Part shown: positions 33,385-38,943 of the stretch, in pieces
How positions within the stretch are numbered: position 1 is the stretch's first letter
How the letters are laid out: every line of letters starts with the position of its first letter
Source: Azonexus sp.
GTDB taxonomy: Bacteria; Pseudomonadota; Gammaproteobacteria; Burkholderiales; Rhodocyclaceae
Direction: 5' to 3'
Assembly (NCBI GenBank): GCA_031277255.1
Contig: JAITMS010000032.1
Span: 1 to 38,943 of the forward strand
Length of the DNA: 38,943 nucleotides
The notes under the pieces: model-generated
Databases searched by the model: none
What the model saw: the letters and a program-made list of their open reading frames with translations, nothing else
What the model was told of the DNA's origin: nothing
Made by a program: the position numbers and the translations under genes

Positions 33385-33455
33385 GCACAAATTCATTGTG
33401 CTGCAACGATCTACGTTTTCACAAAATCGAATATACCCACAAATCTACCCACAAA
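33385..33455. other. Putative attachment-site end with integrase arm-type repeats
   Basis: A perfect dyad GCACAA-N5-TTGTGC (33385-33401) is followed by two direct copies of TACCCACAAA (33434-33443, 33446-33455) at 12-base spacing. Short direct repeats like these resemble arm sites bound by tyrosine integrases near att sites. The core crossover cannot be fixed without the other end of the element. Confidence 0.4.
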
Positions 33456-33495
33456 ATGATGGCGCTTGGGGCGGACTGTATCGGACAGCTACGGA

Positions 33496-33519
33496 CAAAA
33501 AACCCGCCACGGGGGCGGG
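33496..33519 (-). terminator. Rho-independent terminator, inner copy
   Basis: On the minus strand CCCGCC/GGCGGG (33519-33514 and 33508-33503, 5-base loop) is followed by a run of six T. It lies 22 bases after the last minus-strand gene of the element (33541-33711) and should end its transcript. Confidence 0.8.
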
Positions 33520-33540
33520 GAGTGGCGGTTCTATGGCTGC

Positions 33541-33711
33541 CTAAAATTTTTGTACCAAAGATTCGGCTGCCTTCATAATTAACAAAACCATGCAGCGCGT
33601 TGGAACTCTGGCGTCGGCTTTGTCATCGGGCAGCGCCTCAAATAGCGTTTGCAACATGGTGAGGATATTGCACGCCTCGCCTGAAATTTCCTGTATCTCC
33701 GTGTTGCTCAT
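33541..33711 (-). CDS. Small element-borne protein of unknown function
   Basis: A 56-residue, largely helical protein (MSNTEIQEISGEACNILTML...). I do not recognise it. ATG 33711 is one base after the previous gene's stop, within a GGGGGCG stretch that may act as ribosome site, so it is translationally coupled. An upstream in-frame start is less likely because it would overlap the preceding gene. It is the last gene before the minus-strand terminator. Confidence 0.6.
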   Translation of the reverse strand: MSNTEIQEISGEACNILTMLQTLFEALPDDKADARVPTRCMVLLIMKAAESLVQKF

Positions 33712-33712
33712 T

Positions 33713-33994
33713 TCACGCCCCCGCAAAGCTGAAAGTCTGGCCGTGCACCGTCAGGCGCTGGACGGATTCCACGGGGATCGAGCGGTAGCCGCCCTTCTCC
33801 ATGTCGAATACGGTCAAGAGGTTATGCGCCTTGGAGTCATAGGCTGCACCGCCCCCGGTGAGGTGCTTCTTCACCCCAAGGCGGCAGACCATGCGGCGGA
33901 GCGTGCCGTCGGTACGCTTGATGAATTCGACTGAAAAGATTTGACCATCCTGCACAATGGCGCGAAGGTTGGTAAGATTGAATGCAGTTGCCAT
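33713..33994 (-). CDS. Small phage-type protein, probable SH3/Sm-like (WYL_2) fold
   Basis: A 93-residue protein whose sequence (FSVEFIKRTDGTLRRMVCRL, then LLTVFDMEKGGYRSIPVESV) shows the alternating beta pattern of small Sm-like SH3 barrel proteins found in phages and islands. The family name is from memory. The start MATAFNLTNLRAIVQDG at ATG 33994 has GGAGGT six bases upstream, much better than the longer frame from 34120. It forms a pair with the next small gene. Its function is unknown. Confidence 0.7.
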   Translation of the reverse strand: MATAFNLTNLRAIVQDGQIFSVEFIKRTDGTLRRMVCRLGVKKHLTGGGAAYDSKAHNLLTVFDMEKGGYRSIPVESVQRLTVHGQTFSFAGA

Positions 33995-34028
33995 GATGAC
34001 CTCCAAGTGGGCTAAGTGGTGATGAGAG

Positions 34029-34065
34029 GCCCGACGGTGTTCCTGCACCGCCGGGCTTCGCTTTT
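34029..34065 (+). terminator. Strong hairpin upstream of the 33994 gene
   Basis: GCCCGACGGTG (34029-34039) pairs with CACCGCCGGGC (34046-34056) with one mismatch, then TTCGCTTTT on the plus strand. It could end a plus-strand transcript or act as a leader structure in the minus-strand mRNA that starts near 34369. Confidence 0.4.
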
Positions 34066-34103
34066 GAAACGCCTCCTCCGGGTTGCGGCTAGCTGTGCTT
34101 GGA

Positions 34104-34337
34104 TCACTCGTCCGTCCCATGCGCCGCCATCAGACCTTGACCAACCTGTTCCATGTGATTGTTGGCCGGTTTCTGTTTCGACCCGGAGTTCCAGACACTC
34201 ACGGCAGTCTGGTCGCCATCAAAGCCCTCTGTGTTCTGCTGCGCCTGGCTGTGCCTTCCGCTTGTTGCCGGGGCGTCGCTATGGTTCGCATTGGCAGCGG
34301 CCAGATACCGGATGCTGCGGGCTTTGATGTTGCTGAC
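34104..34337 (-). CDS. Coding-like small frame without a normal start codon
   Basis: Reading from GTC at 34337 to TGA at 34104 gives 77 residues (VSNIKARSIRYLAAANANHS...; ending GLMAAHGTDE) with mostly G or C in third positions. This suggests a real or recently lost gene. It lies in the transcript of the strong minus promoter (start near 34369). No ATG, GTG or TTG precedes the GTC in frame after the upstream TAA; the first internal GTG would give only about 32 residues. It may be a pseudogene with a mutated start, or use a rare start codon. Confidence 0.35.
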   Translation of the reverse strand, partial: VSNIKARSIRYLAAANANHSDAPATSGRHSQAQQNTEGFDGDQTAVSVWNSGSKQKPANNHMEQVGQGLMAAHGTDE

Positions 34338-34375
34338 GGGTTGTGAAAGAGCGTGTTTCGTGCTTCGTTATATAT

Positions 34376-34404
34376 ACTATATAGCGCCTCTATAGAGTTG
34401 TCAA
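34376..34404 (-). promoter_or_regulatory. Near-consensus minus-strand promoter of the element
   Basis: TTGACA (34404-34399), 17 bases, TATAGT (34381-34376) on the minus strand, the best sigma70 match in the window. The expected start point is about 34369. Its -35 overlaps that of the opposing promoter at 34398-34425. CTCTATAGAG lies between its boxes. Confidence 0.75.
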
Positions 34405-34425
34405 GTCTCTATTGAGTGCTATAGT
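34398..34425 (+). promoter_or_regulatory. Plus-strand promoter facing the HTH gene
   Basis: TTGTCA (34398-34403), 16 bases, TATAGT (34420-34425), 24 bases before the ATG at 34450. It shares five bases of its -35 box with the minus-strand promoter, so RNA polymerase can hardly hold both at once. Confidence 0.65.
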
Positions 34426-34449
34426 AAAAATATTTCAAGGAGTTCGGGT

Positions 34450-34659
34450 ATGAGCAAGTCACAAGAGGCATTGCGCTTGATGCGAGAGAAGGGGATAACT
34501 CCCTACGCTGCCGCCAAAGAAGTCGGGATAACGCCGACCACGATGTACGCCGCCATCCGGCGGGAGGAAGCCAAAGGAACGATGGAACCCTGCCCCTGCT
34601 GCGGCTCGGTAGTGCCAACGGAACGGATCAACCACGCCGTCCTGAAAGACCCGGCCTGA
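34450..34659 (+). CDS. Small HTH protein with a CxxC zinc-knuckle tail
   Basis: A 69-residue protein. The N-terminal part (ALRLMREKGITPYAAAKEVG, then ITPTTMYAAIRREE) is a helix-turn-helix of the type that reads AAKEVGIT...TMYAAI. The C-terminal CPCCGSVVPTERI has a Cys pair able to bind metal. ATG 34450 has AGGAG at good distance. It is the only plus-strand gene inside the visible element apart from the frame at the right edge. It stands alone behind the switch promoter, so it may be the regulator of that switch; this is inference. Confidence 0.75.
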   Translation: MSKSQEALRLMREKGITPYAAAKEVGITPTTMYAAIRREEAKGTMEPCPCCGSVVPTERINHAVLKDPA

Positions 34660-34733
34660 GGGCGGGGAACCCATCGCCAGGAGGCTGGCGGGAAAGCCGC
34701 CCCGCGGTCGTCGGCAGGGCGGGTACTTCTACA

Positions 34734-34832
34734 CTACCAAAGGCGCTTGCTGTAGAGCAGCAAGACGACTAAGATAGTCATGCGGATCAAGCGATTGATC
34801 CACTTACGACGACCTTTAGCCGGGTTGGTCAT
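34734..34832 (-). CDS. 32-residue single-span membrane peptide
   Basis: MTNPAKGRRKWINRLIRMTI is followed by LVVLLLYSKRLW: a strongly basic N-terminus, then one hydrophobic helix (about 17-27) and a basic end. The ATG at 34832 is preceded by GGAGGTGA, the best Shine-Dalgarno in the window, at seven-base spacing. It lies downstream of the Nu1-like gene on the same strand. It could be a lysis-type, membrane-signalling or toxin peptide; there is no direct evidence for any of these. Confidence 0.65.
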   Translation of the reverse strand: MTNPAKGRRKWINRLIRMTILVVLLLYSKRLW

Positions 34833-34866
34833 AGACTCACCTCCCTTGCGGGACTAGAGTGCAACG

Positions 34867-34892
34867 AAGGCCCCAGCCACGGGGCCTTTTTT
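34867..34892 (+). terminator. Rho-independent terminator of the HTH gene
   Basis: AAGGCCCC/GGGGCCTT (34867-34874, 34881-34888) with loop AGCCAC and six T. It follows the plus-strand gene at 34450-34659 after about 200 bases. The rest of the gap 34660-35010 holds only the small minus-strand gene. Confidence 0.85.
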
Positions 34893-35010
34893 GCGCCCCG
34901 CGCTGGCGATTCTACCATTCAGGGATTGCAAGCGGCATGGATAGCAAACCGGCTATCAGAATCGCCCGCTACGGCGCTTTCGGGGGCGGCGAAGCCTTAC
35001 CCTTGCCCGC

Positions 35011-35505
35011 CTATGTTTCGTCATCAGGCTCTGAGGCAGCCTTCAAGGCGGCGGCGGGGGAGGCCGCCACCCATTCATTCCGCGCCGATGCCATCACCCT
35101 GTCGATAAGCTCATACGCCGCCAGCGGCAAGTCCGGTACTTCCTTGCGCATCCTCGCCGGTAACGCTTCCATCCTCTCGACAACAACGGCGCTACCGGCG
35201 GCAAGCACCTTCGCCAGAAGCTCAATCGGCGCATATGTCTGCCGTAAAACCGCGTTCTTGATCTCTATCCCCTCCCGCTGCGCCCTCGCCAGCAAGGCCC
35301 GTTCTTGTACCAGGTCAAGCCCGCCATCTTCCGATGCCTGTCGGGCCGCAACTTCCCGCAAGTGCTCGCAATAGGCCAACAGCCACTCCGCACCGGTCGC
35401 GCCAGACGGTAGCGTGCCGCGCTTGATAAGTACGGAAACCCTGCTTTGAGATACGCCAACCAAATTGCCAAATGCTTGCTGAGTCAGCCTTTTATCAAAA
35501 TTCAT
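35011..35505 (-). CDS. Nu1/terminase-small-subunit-like protein
   Basis: A 164-residue protein. The N-terminal winged HTH (LTQQAFGNLVGVSQSRVSVL) is followed by a charged helical region (ERALLARAQREGIEIKNAVLR) and VVVERMEALPARMRKEVPDLP. That order matches phage Nu1-type terminase small subunits, which recognise phage DNA for packaging. No large terminase or capsid gene is present, which suits a satellite that redirects a helper phage's packaging. It could instead be a plain regulator with the same fold. ATG 35505 has AGGGGG eight bases upstream. The 161 bases upstream (35506-35666) show no other gene. Confidence 0.65.
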   Translation of the reverse strand: MNFDKRLTQQAFGNLVGVSQSRVSVLIKRGTLPSGATGAEWLLAYCEHLREVAARQASEDGGLDLVQERALLARAQREGIEIKNAVLRQTYAPIELLAKVLAAGSAVVVERMEALPARMRKEVPDLPLAAYELIDRVMASARNEWVAASPAAALKAASEPDDET

Positions 35506-35666
35506 TTCAGAACCCCCCTATAGAGCCTCACAAAACACTGAATGATCGGGGTGCGAACTACCCGCGCACGTCACCCCTTGGGAGTACCTTTGCGGCCCCG
35601 CAATCACGCCAGAATCGACGAACGCCGCGCCGGGAAGTAATGGCCCATCGCCCCCGCGAAACGCGC

Positions 35667-36110
35667 CTACAGGCACGGCCATCGCGTTCTTCCGGGTCGT
35701 TGGTCGGGATCGTCCGCCGTCGGTTTATAGTCTCGGCAGCGTTGCAGCAGGTCTTGCTTGCAAGGGGATCGCCGCCCCCATCGGCGAAGCCGCGCCATGC
35801 AATAACCACCGTGACCAACATGAGATAGCTCGGCGCATTGCTGGCATGTCCGCCGGTCGTCGTAGTCCGCTGGCACGGTTGGCAGCGAAGTCCGGCATTC
35901 CACCGCCGCCGGGTCGGGGGTGGCAGGTTGCGCCGCCCCCATGTTGGCGCTCGACAATGCCGCGATGATTCCCGCCTTGTGTTCACGGAGCATCGGCAAC
36001 CAGCGATTGACCGCCTCGCCATCGCCGGTCACATTAAGTCTATCAATTGACAATAAGACGAGGTTCACCCCCTCGGTTGTCGCCTGTTTGATGATCGTCG
36101 CCGGGGTCAT
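35667..36110 (-). CDS. TubC-N-domain-like protein with Cys-rich tail
   Basis: A 147-residue protein. Residues 1-52 (MTPATIIKQATTEGVNLVLL..., WLPMLREHKAGIIAAL) resemble the small TubC N-terminal docking fold found in many phage and island proteins. A Pro/Ala-rich linker leads to a Cys-rich tail (RRTCQQCAELSHVGHGGYC, then CKQDLLQRCRDYKP) that could bind zinc. Its function is unknown. ATG 36110 overlaps the stop of the ATPase gene by four bases (ATGA), so it is coupled to replication genes. Confidence 0.6.
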   Translation of the reverse strand: MTPATIIKQATTEGVNLVLLSIDRLNVTGDGEAVNRWLPMLREHKAGIIAALSSANMGAAQPATPDPAAVECRTSLPTVPADYDDRRTCQQCAELSHVGHGGYCMARLRRWGRRSPCKQDLLQRCRDYKPTADDPDQRPGRTRWPCL

Positions 36111-37462
36111 ATTTCGACCTCAATCCAGCCGGAAGTTGACGCCTGGGGTGGTAGTCTGTCACCTCCATTTTTAGCCGGGACTCCGCCAGTGTCCGCCAAG
36201 ATTTCCCACTCTTCGCCAATAATTTTGTGTGGCGGACTTGGCGTAGTGTGGCGGACACTGGCGGTATCGTCGGCTTTGTCGCTTGGCAAAAACCATATCC
36301 AGCCGCCGCCAAAACTCGCCGGTTTTGACTTGACGCCAAGCGATTTTTTGGCCCGTTCAATGGTTCGCCATGACACATTATCAGTCAATGATTTGTCGCG
36401 TATCGCCTTGGATGTAACAGCGCCGCCAGCAGAGAGAAGATTGAAAAGCCATCGCTTTGTGTCCTCAAGTGCCCCTTGCACGTTACCATCGTCGCCACTC
36501 GCATCCGCCTCTGCCAAAAGCTCACGGGCGTTACCCTCTACCGGCTCACCCCATAAGGCAGACGATACGAAAATACCGGGGTGGGTTCTCAGTTCCGATT
36601 GCTGCAAGTCGTACTCAAAGCCGCCAGCATCAGGCCCGATGTTGGATTTTGCCCGGCAGAAAATCCGCCTGGTTTGCCCGTCCTCGCCATCCTCTTTGTG
36701 TTTGGCGGCGACCAGTACCAGCCGGGCCAGAGCGCCAAAGGCCAGACTTCCCGTAATCCGCTCAACAGGGTCGCGTCCGCTGGTTCCTTTGGTGAAGTGC
36801 GTGATGCCCAACAGAGCGCAGTGCAGCGAGGCCGCCAAGTCCGCCAGCGGTTGCAGGCCGCGCCGTACCTCGGCATTCTTGTGAGAGTCGCCAGCGATTG
36901 CCGAAACGACGGGATCAACGATCAGCAGGCGAGCGCCGCCGATGTCAGCGAGCTTGCGACGTAGCGGCCCGATGTCACTGGCTGGGTCAAAGGATCGTCG
37001 TTCGCTGCCTTCTCGAACGTCGCCAATGAAGTGGACGCGGGCCAAGTCAGCGCCGGATGCAATCAGCCGTGGAACGAGGGTATCCGCCGGATCATCTTCA
37101 CCTGACCAGACAACGACGTTACCGGCGGTCGCTTTGCTTCCATCCGGCCAGCGCCCGCCAGTCGTTACGGTCGCCGCCAGCGCCATTGCGATAGTCGTTT
37201 TACCCGTGCCGGGAGCGCCCCCGAAAACATGGAATTTGCCCGCCGCCAACCAACCGGGCCAGAGCCAGTCGACCGGCTCGATTTTGACATCACTGGCCCG
37301 GATCAAACCGACATCACGCGCGTATTCGTCCGCTGACGCGCCCCCGGCGTCGAGTTGATCCTTTGCCTTGCCGGGGGCGGGCTGGCCCTGTTGTGCGCTT
37401 GCCAGCCCGTCAAGAAAAGCCTGTCCGCGCCGAACGGCGGCCATGCGTGCGGAGTCAGCCAT
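36107..37462 (-). CDS. RepA-like RecA-fold ATPase (element replication helicase)
   Basis: A 451-residue ATPase of the AAA_25/RepA group, probably the replicative helicase or helicase loader of the element. The Walker A motif is GGAPGTGKTTIAMALA (about 80-95), with a WSGEDDPADTLVPRL motif typical of the group and Walker B in ARLLIVDPVVSA. THFTKGTSGRDPVERITGS follows as the RecA-like sensor region. A C-terminal domain of about 130 residues includes a possible winged helix (GGAVTSKAIRDKSLTDNVSW). ATG 37462 overlaps the primase-like gene by eight bases. Confidence 0.8.
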   Translation of the reverse strand: MADSARMAAVRRGQAFLDGLASAQQGQPAPGKAKDQLDAGGASADEYARDVGLIRASDVKIEPVDWLWPGWLAAGKFHVFGGAPGTGKTTIAMALAATVTTGGRWPDGSKATAGNVVVWSGEDDPADTLVPRLIASGADLARVHFIGDVREGSERRSFDPASDIGPLRRKLADIGGARLLIVDPVVSAIAGDSHKNAEVRRGLQPLADLAASLHCALLGITHFTKGTSGRDPVERITGSLAFGALARLVLVAAKHKEDGEDGQTRRIFCRAKSNIGPDAGGFEYDLQQSELRTHPGIFVSSALWGEPVEGNARELLAEADASGDDGNVQGALEDTKRWLFNLLSAGGAVTSKAIRDKSLTDNVSWRTIERAKKSLGVKSKPASFGGGWIWFLPSDKADDTASVRHTTPSPPHKIIGEEWEILADTGGVPAKNGGDRLPPQASTSGWIEVEI

Positions 37463-37961
37463 GATGCAACCCCGCCGCGGTTATGGCGCTCTGCACCCGC
37501 TCGACAGCGGTTATCAGACGCTCCCGGTCGTCGTCGGTGAACTTGCCGTCAAGAATCGCCGCACCAGCCGCCGCGATAACCAAACCCTCATAGGCACCAG
37601 CCCGCAGCGTATCGGCTGCCGGAAAAGGGCGGCGCTCTGGCCGGTATGGTGTCCCGGTCGCTGGCTGGCGAGGCGGCATCAAGTCAGATAGCGTCATACC
37701 GGCGGCGCTGACAACTTCATGCACGCTGCATCCAGCAAAACAATGTACCAGCGTCCGGCCATCGTCCAATGCTCGAATGGACAGGCTGGCGCTCCGGTCT
37801 TCATGCGCCGGACACTTTGTCATCCAAGTATCAGGGCCGGTACGCCGGACGCCATCAAGGCGAGATAGCAGTTTGTCAATGCTGGTAGAATGCGCGGCGT
37901 GATAGTTGTTTTTGGAAGCCACCACGGTTCGCAGCCCTGCGGCTTTTTCTTTGATGGTCAT
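37455..37961 (-). CDS. CHC2-type primase zinc-binding domain protein
   Basis: A 168-residue protein with the DNA-primase zinc motif: WMTKCPAHEDRSASLSI followed by TLVHCFAGCSVHEVV, supplying C, H, C and C ligands. It lacks any TOPRIM or polymerase domain, so it is only the DNA-recognition part; catalysis must come from another protein. ATG 37961 is preferred over an upstream start at 37976, since GAGGTGG lies at good distance. It sits between the AlpA-like gene and the ATPase gene, as in P4-like and other satellite replication modules. Confidence 0.75.
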   Translation of the reverse strand: MTIKEKAAGLRTVVASKNNYHAAHSTSIDKLLSRLDGVRRTGPDTWMTKCPAHEDRSASLSIRALDDGRTLVHCFAGCSVHEVVSAAGMTLSDLMPPRQPATGTPYRPERRPFPAADTLRAGAYEGLVIAAAGAAILDGKFTDDDRERLITAVERVQSAITAAGLHHG

Positions 37962-37972
37962 GGTTCGCCACC

Positions 37973-38185
37973 TCAAAGACCATCAATCAGAGCGTGAATA
38001 TCGACGACGCGCCAAACGGTTACGCCAGGTGATAGCTTGATCGGCCTTGGGAAGCGACCAGATTTGACGCCCTGCCACCATGTTGACTTTGAGACAGGAA
38101 TGAGCGGCGGGCTTGCCGGTTCTTTGTGGGGGTCGCCGATGATCTGCGGCAGGCGAAGGAAGCCGGTTTGGGGGAGTTGATTCAT
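37973..38185 (-). CDS. alpA: AlpA-family excisionase/regulator
   Basis: A 70-residue MerR-like HTH protein of the AlpA group, which activate integrase expression or act in excision in phages and islands. The core is FLRLPQIIGDP, then PVSKSTWWQGVKSGRFPRPI and KLSPGVTVWRVVDIHALIDGL, the typical S-x-S-T-x-W recognition helix and wing. ATG 38185 has AGGAA upstream. Its stop lies 11 bases before the primase-like start, so it leads the replication operon. Confidence 0.82.
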   Translation of the reverse strand: MNQLPQTGFLRLPQIIGDPHKEPASPPLIPVSKSTWWQGVKSGRFPRPIKLSPGVTVWRVVDIHALIDGL

Positions 38186-38264
38186 TGTGTCCGTTCCTGT
38201 TTGAGTTGGTACGGACTCATCCTCGCCAGTTTGGCTTGTATATAGAATCCATCATGCCAGCTAG

Positions 38265-38296
38265 AGCCTAGGCGCTGCCCCCTAGCGATAGGCTCG
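38265..38296. promoter_or_regulatory. Palindrome upstream of the AlpA operon
   Basis: GAGCCTA (38265-38271) and TAGGCTC (38290-38296) form the ends of a partly paired hairpin with an inner AGGCGCT/AGCG match. A looser dyad (AAACCC/GGGTTT) lies at about 38298-38320. With no T-run it is more likely an operator or replication site than a terminator. Confidence 0.35.
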
Positions 38297-38327
38297 AAAC
38301 CCCCTGTTGATAAGGGTTTTGGCTTAG

Positions 38328-38750
38328 TCAAATATTTCTCAAATACCCACGGGCTGTGCTGAATACGCAGTTAAATTTTTTCGCTGCCACTTCGGCGCAA
38401 CCATCTTTACCGCCTTGCCATTTTTTTCTTGAGCGGTAAAAGTCTTGGACTTGTGTTTTCAGGTCGCGATAACCGCCCGGTTGCGAGTGCCGCTTTTCTG
38501 CGCCCGCCCTGCCAACTGCTGACAACTTTTCTGTATTTTGGAATTTGCCGTACAGCACGCCCGCCAGGAAGTTTGCCATTGCTACGCAATACCATGCCTC
38601 ATCCATAAACCCGTCGTGTTCGGCAGCTTTCGCTTGCTCGGCATATGCAACAATAGCCTTTGCCAGCAAAGGCAATTTCTTTTCGTCTTTATCGGCTCCG
38701 TGATATTCGGCCAAAACATCATCTCCAGCCGTACCATCACAGCTATACAT
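38328..38750 (-). CDS. Element-borne protein of unknown function
   Basis: A 140-residue protein I do not recognise. An acidic N-terminus is followed by a helical centre (LLAKAIVAYAEQAKAAEHDG, DEAWYCVAMANFLAGVLYGK). The basic C-terminal half has YRSRKKWQGGKDGCAEVAAK and ends in FSTARGYLRNI, which looks like a DNA-binding helix pair. The start is ATG 38750; the ribosome site is weak. It lies upstream of the AlpA-like gene and is divergent from the frame at 38881. Confidence 0.55.
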   Translation of the reverse strand: MYSCDGTAGDDVLAEYHGADKDEKKLPLLAKAIVAYAEQAKAAEHDGFMDEAWYCVAMANFLAGVLYGKFQNTEKLSAVGRAGAEKRHSQPGGYRDLKTQVQDFYRSRKKWQGGKDGCAEVAAKKFNCVFSTARGYLRNI

Positions 38751-38880
38751 TGGCGGGCTATCAAGGTTTATTGCTACGTTGTCGACCTTGGTTTTCCAAA
38801 ATGCAAAAAATAGGGAAACAGTGCCTAGATAGTGCCGTCACGAGATTGCAGAATGATGTGAGATATGCGATGCTCTGGAC

Positions 38881-38943
38881 ATGAATACATTGAATCTTCG
38901 CACACCTGGGCCACGGTTGGCTCACCGACGCCACGACATTGAC
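38881..38943 (+). CDS. Start of a plus-strand gene, cut by the window edge
   Basis: An ATG at 38881 opens a frame of 21 codons (MNTLNLRTPGPRLAHRRHDI...) that is still open at the last base. The pattern (RTPGPRLAHRR) is like the first helix of XRE/CI-type repressors, which often face the AlpA side of such elements, but 21 residues are too few to be sure. No strong ribosome site is visible. The 130 bases before it (38751-38880) hold no other gene. Confidence 0.35.
   Translation, partial: MNTLNLRTPGPRLAHRRHDID

Larger units (their letters stand above)
33385..38943. mobile_element. Integrative element of phage-satellite type (left part; continues past window)
   Basis: From here the gene content changes from housekeeping to mobile. 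It includes small phage-like proteins, a Nu1/TerS-like protein, a RepA-like ATPase, a CHC2-type primase domain and an AlpA-like regulator. They are packed on the minus strand with overlapping ends, with a divergent small regulator in the middle. Base composition is less GC-rich. No integrase or capsid gene is visible. The left boundary is inferred from the terminators and arm-like repeats at 33434-33455; the right end lies outside the window. Confidence 0.65.

Noticed and set aside
33995-34120. A longer N-terminus for the 33713 protein starting at 34120.
   Set aside because: The extension is low-complexity, crosses the hairpin at 34029-34056, and the ATG at 33994 has an excellent ribosome site.
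34016-34395. Several plus-strand open frames in this region.
   Set aside because: They are Cys/Arg-rich or overlapping without family features and lack ribosome sites; the minus frame has the coding-like composition.

Overview
The window looks like a stretch of a GC-rich betaproteobacterial chromosome. The protein sequences, the heme d1 (denitrification) genes and the dispersed repeat families fit a member of the Rhodocyclales (Accumulibacter/Propionivibrio/Dechloromonas-like). That placement comes from remembered family resemblance, not from a search. Gene density is high, many neighbours overlap by 1-14 bases, and most intergenic space is filled with short dispersed repeats.

Layout. 0.2-0.9 kb: a PIN-toxin/ribbon-helix-helix antitoxin pair (minus). 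1.0-3.8 kb: nirJ and nirN, the radical-SAM and dehydrogenase steps of heme d1 synthesis, behind an FNR/DNR-type site. 4.0-8.6 kb: a 1544-residue tripartite hybrid histidine kinase. 8.7-10 kb: a small membrane protein and a BrnT/BrnA toxin-antitoxin pair. 10-14.8 kb (minus): an LTA-synthase-family transferase, a COG4255-like protein and recJ. 15-16.1 kb: a truncated HNH endonuclease and a secreted protein, both bordered by one repeat element. 16.5-22.1 kb: an EptA-type phosphoethanolamine transferase and a second LTA-synthase-family protein, divergent from a two-component system. This looks like an envelope-charge remodelling locus. 22.3-28.9 kb: a WaaP/BUD32-like kinase and a complete ybhGFSR-type ABC exporter operon, interrupted by a DUF2281/PIN toxin-antitoxin pair. 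29-32.3 kb: an APC amino-acid permease, suhB and trmJ. 32.3-33.2 kb: a lipoprotein followed by a 15-codon gene stump.

From about 33.35 kb to the right edge lies an integrative element of phage-satellite type. It has paired integrase-arm-like repeats and minus-strand terminators at its left end, and small phage-type proteins. It also has a divergent promoter switch with overlapping -35 boxes, a 32-residue membrane peptide, a Nu1/TerS-like protein, a RepA-like ATPase, a CHC2-type primase zinc domain and an AlpA-like regulator. No integrase is visible, so the element probably continues past the right edge.

The most unusual theme is the entry of non-coding repeats into genes. One arm of a roughly 32-bp hairpin repeat encodes the start of the signal peptide in two unrelated secreted proteins (nirN and the 15.4-kb gene). 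The same element family cuts off an HNH gene. Another repeat is translated through the N-terminus of the ABC ATPase. A seven-base tandem repeat meets or supplies the stop codons of four genes.
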